A DNA stretch of 64,000 nt, from assembly GCF_003336675.1 (NCBI RefSeq), contig NZ_QPII01000006.1:124001-188000 (forward strand), read 5' to 3'. Origin of the DNA: Billgrantia montanilacus. GTDB lineage: Bacteria > Pseudomonadota > Gammaproteobacteria > Pseudomonadales > Halomonadaceae. The notes beneath the pieces are model-generated. The model was not told where the DNA came from. It saw nothing but the letters and a program-made list of their open reading frames with translations, and did not search any database. How positions within the stretch are numbered: the first letter of the stretch is position 1; each line of letters starts with the position of its first letter. Positions 53,218 through 62,000 of the stretch are shown piece by piece. Both the position numbers and the translations under genes were made by a program.

Positions 53218-54942
53218 TCAGCGCCCTATCGTGCCCGGCTGCAACGGCCGGTCCTCACCCGTCGAAGGCGGCCGGCACAAGGAGCGATCGAGCACGGCGA
53301 TGAAACAGGCCCCTCCCAGTTCGCTCTCCTCCAGCGTAATGGCGCCACCGTTCTCCCGACACAGGCGGCTGACCAGGGCCAGGCCGATACCGTGATGCTT
53401 GCCCGGCTTGGTAGAGAAGCCTTCCTGGAAAATCGCTTCGACGTGCTGGTGGGGGACTCCGGGGCCGTTATCCTCCACCTCGATCAGCAGCTGCTCTCCC
53501 AGATCGGTGAAGAACAGCCTGACCCGCGGCCCCTCATCGTTATGACGATCGCCCTGGAGTGCCGCATGGCAGGCGTTGTCCAGCAGGTTGCCTATCACCG
53601 TCATCAGCACCTCCTGGCCTGTCACCGTGAGCGGCTCGACCAGCGAGCTCTGCTCATCGATCTCCAGCAGCACACCGAGCTCCCTGGCCCGGGTCAGCTT
53701 GCCGAGCAGGGTACCGCTGACCACCGGGTCGCCCACATGCTTCATCAGGAAGGTCATCTGGGCCTGCTGATGCGCACTCTCCTGATGAATAAGGGCAATG
53801 GCATCCTCGATGCGGCCGAGCTGGAGCATCCCGGAGATGGTATAGAGTTTGTTGGAGAACTCATGGGCCTGGGCACGCAGCATGTCCACGTCCCGGCTGG
53901 CGGCATTCAACGCATTGGAGAGCTCGACGATCTCGCGCCGGCTGCGGAAGGTCGCCACCGCCCCCTCGATCTCTCCCGCGTGATGGATGGGCACCCGGTT
54001 GACCACCACCGGATGGTCCCCCAGCCACATATCCTGGTCAAACTGATGCTCGCCTCGCTCCATGACCTCGAGCAGACGCGAGTTGGGAACGATGTCCTGA
54101 ACCGGCTGCCCTACCACCGCATGCACCGGCGGCAGGCCCAGAAAGCGCCTAGCCTGCTGGTTGACCAGGGTGATCTGTCCTTCGCGATTCACCGCCAGGA
54201 TCCCCTCGTGGATCGACTGCAGGATTGCCTCTTTCTCCATCGCCAGGCGGGCGATCTCGTAGGGCTCGAGGCCAAGGATGACCCGCTTGAGATGGCGCGA
54301 CAGGCCATAGGCGCCGGCAAAGCCGAGCACGATCATGAGTGCCACCAGCCACCACCCCAGGCTGGTGTGCTCGATCACGTCCATGGCCACCCGGTCGAGC
54401 ATGAAGCCCACCGACACGATACCGATGATATTGCCCTCGGCGTCGAGGACCGGCGTCTTGCCGCGCATGGCCTCGCCCAGCGAGCCGGTAGCTTCCGAGA
54501 CATAGGATTCGCCGTGCAGCAGCGCCCGGTCGTTGTCACCGCCGACCATGGGCTTACCGAGCCGCTCGGGCAGCGGATGGGAATAGCGAAGCCCTTCGGT
54601 ATTGCCCACCACCACATAGCGCGCGCCGGTCTCGCGTCGGATGCGCTCGGCAATGGGCTGGATGGTGACGCTGGGCTCGGGGTCATCGAAGGCGGCGATC
54701 AGCTCAGGGATGCTGGCCACGCTGAGTGCCACGGCCAGGGCTCGCTGACCGATCTGGTCGCTGATGATCTCACCCTTGCGATGATTGAGGTAGGCGCCCT
54801 GGGCCAGCAGCATGCCGGCCAGTAGAGCACCGACCAGCAGCATCACCTGCAGGCGAAAACTTCGCATGAGCCAACCGCGCCGCGGACGGCCACGACGCAT
54901 ACGCTGGAGCTCGGCAATGGATTCTCTGCGCGGGGAGGACAT
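53218..54942 (-). CDS. Sensor histidine kinase of the CitA/DcuS family
   Basis: 574 residues. TM1 (LQVMLLVGALLAGMLLAQGAYL, about 31-52), a periplasmic PASC/Cache domain (52-190: ALSVASIPELIAAF, RYVVVGNTEGLRYSHPLPERLGKPMVGGD), TM2 (WWLVALMIVLGFAGAYGL), a cytosolic PAS domain, then the phosphoacceptor HEFSNKLYTISGMLQLG and an ATPase domain with LLDNACHAAL, VEDNGPGV and GIGLALVSRLCRENGGAI. It senses an external carboxylate. The pairing of a CitA-type sensor with tctCBA is less common than TctE. Confidence 0.93.
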   Translation of the reverse strand: MSSPRRESIAELQRMRRGRPRRGWLMRSFRLQVMLLVGALLAGMLLAQGAYLNHRKGEIISDQIGQRALAVALSVASIPELIAAFDDPEPSVTIQPIAERIRRETGARYVVVGNTEGLRYSHPLPERLGKPMVGGDNDRALLHGESYVSEATGSLGEAMRGKTPVLDAEGNIIGIVSVGFMLDRVAMDVIEHTSLGWWLVALMIVLGFAGAYGLSRHLKRVILGLEPYEIARLAMEKEAILQSIHEGILAVNREGQITLVNQQARRFLGLPPVHAVVGQPVQDIVPNSRLLEVMERGEHQFDQDMWLGDHPVVVNRVPIHHAGEIEGAVATFRSRREIVELSNALNAASRDVDMLRAQAHEFSNKLYTISGMLQLGRIEDAIALIHQESAHQQAQMTFLMKHVGDPVVSGTLLGKLTRARELGVLLEIDEQSSLVEPLTVTGQEVLMTVIGNLLDNACHAALQGDRHNDEGPRVRLFFTDLGEQLLIEVEDNGPGVPHQHVEAIFQEGFSTKPGKHHGIGLALVSRLCRENGGAITLEESELGGACFIAVLDRSLCRPPSTGEDRPLQPGTIGR

Positions 54943-55022
54943 GGGCTGAGGCTCGGCGCTGGTTAAAGCGTCATTGTCGCATGCTGCCGAAGCCGGGGCA
55001 CCTCAGCGATTCTGGGCAATGG

Positions 55023-55054
55023 GCAAGCCCATCGGACGATACCGACGGGCTTGC
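55023..55054 (-). terminator. Possible terminator hairpin after the NSS transporter gene
   Basis: GCAAGCCCATCGG and CCGACGGGCTTGC form a 13-position stem with one mismatch around a 6-base loop, a few bases past the stop at 55061. No clear T-run follows on the minus strand. Confidence 0.5.
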
Positions 55055-55060
55055 AGGCAA

Positions 55061-56521
55061 TCATCCCGCCAACGCTTGCCGTAGACGAGGGCTCGCCAGT
55101 TCACCAATCAGCGTGGCCAGCGCCAGTGCGGCCAGTAGCCATGGCCAGTGGATGCCGAACTCGATGCGAGCGATCCCCAGCGCGTCGACGAAGATCACCA
55201 GGATGCCAAAGGGACTGACATAGCGCACCATGAACAGCCAGAGAGCATGCCAGCGTGGCGACAGGCCCAACTCATCACGGAACGTCTCACTTTTCAGCAC
55301 GAAGCCTGCCAGCAACACCATACCCAGGCCACCCAGCGGCATCATCCAGCGCGAGGTGAGATAGTCGAGCCAGTCAAAGAAATGGCGACCCAACAGCGTC
55401 CAGTCGGCACCGACGTTGAATGACAACATGGCCATGGTGCTGATCAGCCACAGCACGATGCCGGTCCCCCAGGCCGCGGCGCGACGCGATAGCCCCTTGT
55501 TGTCGCACAGCCAGGAGACGGTGGCCTCGACCATGGAGATGGCTGAGGTCAGCGCCGCCATGGAGAGCATGACGAAGAACAGGATCCCGAACAGGGTGCC
55601 CATGGGCATGGCCTGGAAAGCCAGCGGCAGGCTCATGAAGATCAGTCCAGGCCCTTCCCCCGGATCCATGCCATTGGCGAAGATCACCGGGAAGATGGCC
55701 AGCCCCGCCATCAGCGCCACCAGGGTATCGGCCATGGCGACACTGAAGGTGGTGCGCACGATGGAGGCCCGCGCCGGCAGATAGCTGCCATAGGTAAGAA
55801 TCGCCCCGGAGGCCAGCGACAGGGTGAAAAAGGCATGACCCAGGGCGGCCAGCATGCCGTCGCTGGAGAGACTTCCGGTATCGAAGGAAAACAGGAAGCG
55901 CCAGGCCTCGCCGAACCCTCCGGAAGTCATCCCGTAGCCGATCAGGATCAAGAGCATGATCACCATGCCGGGCATCATCCAGGTCACGCTGCGCTCGATC
56001 CCGGCCTGCACCCCCCTGCCGACGATCAGCATGGTCAGCACCACCACCAGAGTGCTCCAGAAGCCCAGGTTGAGGGGGTTTTCGTTATTGGCAACGAAGA
56101 TCGCCACCATGTCGTCGACGCCGCTGCCAGCCAGGCCGCCTGTCAGCATCTTCCACAGATAGGAGAAGGACCAGCCGGCCACCACCACGTAGAACGACAG
56201 GATCATGAAACCGGCCAGCATCGCCAGCCAGCCCAACAGCGACCAGGCCGATGAGCGCCCCGACTCGGTCACCACCCGGCGAACTGCGTCGATGGGGCTG
56301 CCACGGCCACGACGGCCGAAGGCGATCTCGGTCATCATCACCGGCACACCCACCGCGAGAATGCAGGCCAGGTAGACGAGCACAAAGGCCCCACCGCCGT
56401 GCTCGCCGGTGATGTAGGGAAACTTCCAGATATTGCCCAGGCCGACGGCGGAACCGGTTGCCGCCAGCACGAAGCCCCAGCGGCCGAGCCACTGAGCGCG
56501 AGGTTGTTGAGGAGTCGTCAT
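55061..56521 (-). CDS. Sodium-dependent transporter, NSS/SNF family
   Basis: 486 residues, about 11-12 membrane helices in a LeuT-type fold. The N-terminal signature WLGRWGFVLAATGSAVGLGNIWKFPYITGEHGGGAFVLVYL, including the unwound TM1, is intact, and HAFFTLSLASGAILTYGSYL matches TM6-TM7. Bacterial members import amino acids with Na+; the substrate here is unknown. Next to hppD but with a terminator between, so a link with aromatic amino acids is only a guess. Confidence 0.9.
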   Translation of the reverse strand: MTTPQQPRAQWLGRWGFVLAATGSAVGLGNIWKFPYITGEHGGGAFVLVYLACILAVGVPVMMTEIAFGRRGRGSPIDAVRRVVTESGRSSAWSLLGWLAMLAGFMILSFYVVVAGWSFSYLWKMLTGGLAGSGVDDMVAIFVANNENPLNLGFWSTLVVVLTMLIVGRGVQAGIERSVTWMMPGMVIMLLILIGYGMTSGGFGEAWRFLFSFDTGSLSSDGMLAALGHAFFTLSLASGAILTYGSYLPARASIVRTTFSVAMADTLVALMAGLAIFPVIFANGMDPGEGPGLIFMSLPLAFQAMPMGTLFGILFFVMLSMAALTSAISMVEATVSWLCDNKGLSRRAAAWGTGIVLWLISTMAMLSFNVGADWTLLGRHFFDWLDYLTSRWMMPLGGLGMVLLAGFVLKSETFRDELGLSPRWHALWLFMVRYVSPFGILVIFVDALGIARIEFGIHWPWLLAALALATLIGELASPRLRQALAG

Positions 56522-56637
56522 GGATCACCAGGGGATGCGTTGTTAGCAATTGACGCAGCAATATGACCGGCATAATACCAATCTTGCAACGTAATTTTAT
56601 TGTTTAGTTTCAGTAATTCGGACGTTAAACCTGACAA

Positions 56638-56675
56638 ACGAAAACAAGCACGGCCCCATCGGATGACGGGGGCCG
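56638..56675 (-). terminator. Terminator after hppD
   Basis: CGGCCCC and GGGGCCG pair around an 11-base loop 10 bases past the hppD stop; the minus strand continues TGCTTGTTTTC. Confidence 0.75.
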
Positions 56676-56684
56676 CTTCATCGA

Positions 56685-57785
56685 TCAGTCGTCCTTGAGC
56701 ACACCGCGACGGATCTGATCCTCCTCGATGGATTCGAACAGAGCCTTGAAATTGCCCTCGCCGAAGCCGTCGTTACCCTTGCGCTGGATGATCTCGAAGA
56801 AGATCGGTCCGATCACGGTCTCGGTGAAGATCTGCAGCAGCACGCCCTCGTCGGGGCCGCCATCGATCAGCAGGCTCAGCTCGCGCAGATCCTCGACGTT
56901 CTCCTCGTGGTTGGGCACCCGCTGGTTCACTTTTTCGTAATAGGTGTCCGGCGTGGAGAGGAAGGTCACGCCGTTGGCGCGCAGGGCACGCACCGTGGCG
57001 TAGATGTCGTCGGTGGCCATGGCCAGGTGCTGGATGCCTTCGCCGTTGTACTCGCGCAGGAATTCGGCGATCTGCGAGGTGTCGTCGGCAGACTCGTTGA
57101 TCGGGATGTGCATCTTGCCGCAGGGCGCGGTCATGGCGCGGGAGTGCAGCCCGGTTTTCTTGCCCTTGATATCGAAATAGCGGTTCTCGCGGAAGTTGGC
57201 GATGTCGGTATAGAAATTCGCCCAGAAGTCCATCTGGCCACGGTCGACGTTGTGGGTCAGATGATCCAGAACCTTGAGGCCCACGCTGCTGTCCTGCGGG
57301 GTACGGCCGGGGATGGGCTCGAAGTCGATGTCATAGATGGTGCGCCCTTCGCTGTCGACCTTGTTGTCGACGAAGTAGAGCAGCGAACCGCCGATACCAC
57401 GCACCGCGGGAATGCCCACCTCGCCGGGGCCGACCGGGTTCTCCATCGGCTCGGCGCCGTGAGCCACGGCGTAGTCGAAGGCCTGCCTGGCGTCGGCCAC
57501 CTTCCAGGCCATGGCACAGGCACTGGGGCCGTGCACGCGGGCGAACTCGGCGGCGTGGCTCTCCGGCTCGGCATTGAGCACGAAGTTGACGTTCTCCTGC
57601 TGGAACAGGAATACCTGTTTGGAGCGGTGCTTGCGGGTCTCGGTGAAGCCCATGCGGTTGAACAGCGCACGCAGTTCCTCGATGCCCTCGGGGGTGGGGG
57701 CGGTATACTCGACGAACTCGAAGCCATTGGTACCGATGGGGTTCTCTTGGCTGAGGGGAGCGACGGTCTTGGCAGGCGCGTTCAT
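56685..57785 (-). CDS. hppD: 4-Hydroxyphenylpyruvate dioxygenase
   Basis: 366 residues. Fe(II) enzyme converting 4-hydroxyphenylpyruvate to homogentisate in tyrosine catabolism. Two vicinal-oxygen-chelate halves; iron ligands are His in LDHLTHNV, His in EGIQHLAMATDDIYATV and Glu in FFEIIQRKGNDGFGEGNFKALFESIE. It closes with the C-terminal helix that gates the active site. Single gene; no homogentisate dioxygenase is in the window. A TyrR/PhhR-like box lies about 170 bases upstream. Confidence 0.96.
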   Translation of the reverse strand: MNAPAKTVAPLSQENPIGTNGFEFVEYTAPTPEGIEELRALFNRMGFTETRKHRSKQVFLFQQENVNFVLNAEPESHAAEFARVHGPSACAMAWKVADARQAFDYAVAHGAEPMENPVGPGEVGIPAVRGIGGSLLYFVDNKVDSEGRTIYDIDFEPIPGRTPQDSSVGLKVLDHLTHNVDRGQMDFWANFYTDIANFRENRYFDIKGKKTGLHSRAMTAPCGKMHIPINESADDTSQIAEFLREYNGEGIQHLAMATDDIYATVRALRANGVTFLSTPDTYYEKVNQRVPNHEENVEDLRELSLLIDGGPDEGVLLQIFTETVIGPIFFEIIQRKGNDGFGEGNFKALFESIEEDQIRRGVLKDD

Positions 57786-57954
57786 GGAAATTCTCCAGGG
57801 AGTTTGGCCAGGGTCTGAAACAAGGGTTTGACACAGTTGTTATGGGCGCCCTGCGGCGCCGTGGTGTGCCCCCAGCCTAGTGCCACGCCGCTCCCACCGG
57901 AACGTCTAGATACCCCCTTGCCACCGCTGTCGGCGTCGGCGCCACCCCGACCGC

Positions 57955-57972
57955 CGTAAAGCAATGCTTACA
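57955..57972 (-). promoter_or_regulatory. TyrR/PhhR-like box upstream of hppD
   Basis: Minus strand TGTAAGCATTGCTTTACG matches TGTAAA-N6-TTTACA at 10 of 12 defined positions. PhhR controls hpd genes in Pseudomonas, so the position is sensible. Confidence 0.6.
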
Positions 57973-58059
57973 CCCTGACGAAGCCGGCCAGTCACGCTCC
58001 AAGGGCGGTTCAAAATCCTGACAGGGCGTAACGAAAACCTGACAGCCCAAGCGTCGCAC

Positions 58060-58368
58060 TCACTCTTTACCGCCGAGCTTTTCCTCCACGCTCGTCACCT
58101 TGTCGCCCATGCGCTGCTCGCGGTCGGTCCGGGTCCCCAGCTTGATGGTGGTGGTGATGCGTGGCGCGCCCATCTCGTGCACCACTTCATGGCAGCGCTT
58201 GACCACTGCCATCACCTCATCCCACGGGCCTTCGATATTGGTGCCATAGGCGTGCATCTGATGCTTGAGGCCCGATGCCTGGATGACACGCTGGCAGGCG
58301 GCGATCTGCGGTGAGACCGATACCCCCACGCCCAGGGGGACTACGCAGAGATCGATGATGACGTGCAT
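58060..58368 (-). CDS. Thiamine-binding-type protein, MTH1187/YqgV family (DUF77)
   Basis: 102 residues, a ferredoxin-like small protein: MHVIIDLCVVPLGVGVSVSPQIAACQRVIQASG, KHQMHAYGTNIEGPWDEVMAVVKRCHEVVHEMGAPRITTTIKLGTRTD. The motif set matches MTH1187-family proteins, some of which bind thiamine. The frame extends into the REPIN array upstream, but the ATG at 58368 gives the family start. No thiamine genes or TPP riboswitch are nearby. Confidence 0.85.
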   Translation of the reverse strand: MHVIIDLCVVPLGVGVSVSPQIAACQRVIQASGLKHQMHAYGTNIEGPWDEVMAVVKRCHEVVHEMGAPRITTTIKLGTRTDREQRMGDKVTSVEEKLGGKE

Positions 58369-58400
58369 GCCGTGTACTCCTCGTCTAATAAGAAAGTCGC

Positions 58401-59048
58401 TGTCGGAGGTAGCTTCAGCTCCGGTCCGACGCTTCGGCGACCGTAGTGTTGCCGACGCTGGCGAACACTGCTGCCGTTGCGGCCTCCGCCAAGGCGCCTG
58501 CCGGCGCCAGTTGCGATAGGAACCAGCGCTCCAACAGTGACCCTTTCCACCGACGGCGCTACAGCATTGTAGGAGCATCTTTAGATCGCGACTGGAGGCC
58601 GAAGGCCTCCCGGCGGTGTTGCCAATGCTGGCGAACACTGCTGCCGTTGCGGCCTCCGCCAAGGCGCCTATCGGCGCCAGTCGCGATGGCAACCAGCGCT
58701 CCAACAGTGACCCTTTCCACCGACGGCGCTACAGCATTGTAGGAGCATCTTGAGATCGCGACTGGAGGCCGAAGGGCTCCCGGCGGTGTTGCCAATGCTG
58801 GCGAACACTGCTGCCGTTGCGGCCTCCGCCAAGGCGCCTATCGGCGCCAGTCGCGATGGCAACCAGCGCTCCAACAGTGACCCTTTCCACCGACGGCGCT
58901 ACAGCATTGTAGGAGCATCTTTAGATCGCGACTGGAGGCCGAAGGACTCCCGGCGGTGTTGCCAACGTTCGCGACCATCACCACGCTTCAGGCTTCACCA
59001 AGGCGCCTGCCGGCGCCAGTCGCGATGGGAACCAGCGCTCCAACAGCT
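58401..59048. repeat. REPIN-type repeat array, four units of about 170 bp
   Basis: Units begin at 58401, 58569, 58739 and 58909, so the later spacing is exactly 170 bases. Units 2 and 3 are almost identical. Each carries TGTAGGAGCATC, GATCGCGACTGGAGGCC with a GGCCTCC palindrome, a variable centre, a GGCGCC palindrome and CCAGTCGCGATGG, ending GCGCTCCAACAG. It is the same family as at 11903 and 27640 and fills the gap between the SMC-like gene and the thiamine-binding-type gene. Confidence 0.9.
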
Positions 59049-59091
59049 AATATTTCCTGCCATGACAAGCGATTGCCACCCTTATGATCCT

Positions 59092-62000
59092 TCACTCCAC
59101 CGCCTCTGTGACGTGAATGCCGAACAGGCTGGCTTCGCCCTGGCTCCGCCCCACTTCCTCGGGGGCGGTGATGCGACCGTCGCGCACCATGACGTGGCCG
59201 CCCTGCCCCTGGGCGCCGCCGATGACGCTGCCCACCAGGTAGGTGGGAAATATCTCGGGGTCGTTCTCGTAGTTGGGGTTGTGGATCAGGCCGATCATCT
59301 GGAATCGCCCGCGAGTATTGCGCAGCGATTCGAGGGAGTCCTGAATCAGCCGACGATGCGACAGCTTGGAGAATAGCCCGTCGAGCAGGATCACGCTCTC
59401 GCGGCTGCTGCGGGCACGACGCTTGTGGTGCCCCGGGAGTTCGCGGAGCTCCCGCTCGATGGCGAATTCCGAGAGCTTGACCAGCCACATCAGCGACACG
59501 GCCTCCCGCTGGCCCTCCGACATCTCCTCGTTGAGCGAGAAGAGCCGGCCGTGGGGGCGGATGGCATCGTGCTTGAGACGGATCGAGACATCGTGGAAGA
59601 GCCCGCGATAGATGCGTCGCCGGATCTGGCGCAGCAGGTCGTCGTCGCGGCGCCGCGATTCGCCGTCAACCACGCCGCCATCACGCTCGGCACGACGCCG
59701 CATGGCCGCCTGATGCTCGTCGATATCGGCCAGCAGGGTGGTGATCAGCTCACGCAGCTGGTCGGGGCCGATCAGCGCCGCCTTGACCTCGAAGAAGGCG
59801 CCGCCCTCGCCGCTGCTGCGGGCCACCCGCCGGAGAATGTCGAGATTGCCGGCGGCATCGCTGATGATCGAGCTGAGACGCTCGACCAGGGTACCCTCGA
59901 TCTGCTCCCGGGAAGCGTGCAGCCTATCGACCCGCTGGCGATGGTCGCCAAGCTGGTCGAAGAGCTGTTCGTGAAGTGCGAGCAGGTCGTTCAGTGCGGC
60001 GGCGCTGGCACCCTTGAGCATGGCCAACCTGGCGCGCTCGGTATCGCTGAACAGCCGGCTGTGGGCCGCCTCTTCCAGGGACTCCGCCAGCCGACGTTCG
60101 CTCGTCTCGACCTGCTTCGCCTGACGCTCCCGGTTGCGGGCCCGCTCGCCCAGGTTGAGTTCGCCGAGGGCGTCCAGCAGGGTTTGCTGGCAGGCTTCCA
60201 GGGCGGTGACATCGAGCTCGGACGTCTCCCCCGCCATGGCATGCCAGGTCTCGAGCGCCTCGTCACGGGTCTCGTGGTCGCCATCGTCGTGGGGCCAGCG
60301 GCTGGCGCCGGCCAGGTCCTCCAGCGCCGCCAGTCGATGCGCCCAACCCTGCGGCAGTTCACGCAGCGCACGCAGCCAGTCGATAGCAAGCTGATCTACC
60401 CACTCCAGGGCACGACGCTGATCGTTCAGGCGACCCTCCACCGTATCGCGCTCGGCTGCCTTGGCCTTGCGCGCGTCACGCGCCTCACCCAGCTCGCGCT
60501 TGACCCGGGCGATCTCACGCTCCAGCTTCTGGCTGCCACCGCCGGCATCGCGCACGTCGAGATAGGCACGTATGCGGCTGAAATCGAAGTCGGCGCGCCG
60601 GCTTGCCTGGGCCAGCGCCGCTTCGAGTTCGGCCTGTACCTCGGCGGCACTGGCCATGAAGGCGACCCCGCCCTCCTCCTCGAAGGCGGCCAGTGCCCGC
60701 AGGCGGTCGCGTTCCCCATCGCCGAAGATGCGACGCCGCTGCGCCTCGGCATCGGCGTGCTGCTGATTCAGCAGCTCATTCCTCTCCACGGCGGCTTCCA
60801 GCCGCTCGGCGGCCTCAGCCAGGTGCCGTTCAAGCTCGGCTAATCGCGCCTCGAGCGCCTGCAGCCGCTCGACACCGCCGGCATCGTTGAACTGTTCGGC
60901 CGCGAGCCAGGTCTGGCCGTGGGCCTCCAGTTCGCGAGTGGCACGCTCCCGCTCCGGCGTCAGCTCGGCCAGTGCCGTCTCGGCCTCGAGGCTGGCCTCG
61001 GCGGCCTCCTCCAGGGCGAGATCGCCCCCCTCCTGCAGGTAGCGCTGGAAGTCATCAATGCAAGCTAATGCCGCATCGGTCAGCCGCGGCGCCAATGCCG
61101 CCTGCCGTTCAGCCAGCTCGCCCTGGGCCACCCCCAGCGCCTCCAGCAACGCTTCGACGCCCTCCTCGTCGGCAGCCCGCGCCTCCAGTGCCAGGGCATA
61201 GCCCTCGCCATGGGGGTCGAGACGAGCGCACTCGGCCGCCAGCGCCTTCTGCCGTTCGCGGTCGGCGGCCAGGCGTTTCTCGGTGGCCTCGCGCAGGGCT
61301 TCCAGATAGCTCGGGTCCAGGGCGGCCTTCACCGCCAGGGTCTCGACGCCCTGCACGGCGCCCAGCGGCGGCTCGCCGCGAGCCAGCAGCGAGGAGAGCC
61401 GCTCGGCCTCGAAAACCGGCACCGCGAGTCCGGCCTCGATCAGCGCGGCGGCGGCATCCTGCGCCGCATCGCTGCCGGCCACCACCGGGGCGAACAGCAG
61501 GCCGGCGGCCTGGGCCAGCCATTCACCCCGTCGCTCCAGCGGGGAGTCGGCATGATTGAGAACCTCGTGCAGCGGCTGCCAGGCCACACCCGTCTCGTCG
61601 AGCAGGCGGTGCGCCTCGGCCTCGACCGCGCGGCGCTCCAGCGGGTCGCCGGCGAGGCTCTCCAGGTAACGCTCCCGCGCCTGGATATCGACTTCCAGCG
61701 TTTCCGCCTCGCGCAGCAGGCGTGGATAGCGACGCTTGGCGTCCTGCAGCCAGGCCTCCGGCGTCAGTTCGCTGTTGTCGGCGAAGGCGAGCCGTGCCCG
61801 GTGCAGTCGACGCAGCCGAGTCTCTTCGGCTTCCAGGCGGTGCTGTTCGTCGGCCAGGGTGCGCTCCCGGTCGCGCAGGCGCTGACGCAGATGCACCGGG
61901 TCGTCGTCGGCGTGCAATTCCTGGTAGTAGCGTGCGGCCTGGGCCAGCGGGGCCAGCCGCGTCCGGGTGCGCTCGGCATCCTGCCGACGCCGGTCGGCCT

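Noticed and set aside
58401-59048. CRISPR array
   Set aside because: Units are 170 bp with internal palindromes and no short direct repeat with unique spacers; no cas genes nearby.
59425-60843. Plus-strand open frame of about 470 codons opposite the SMC-like gene
   Set aside because: Shadow frame; no ribosome site and low-complexity translation.
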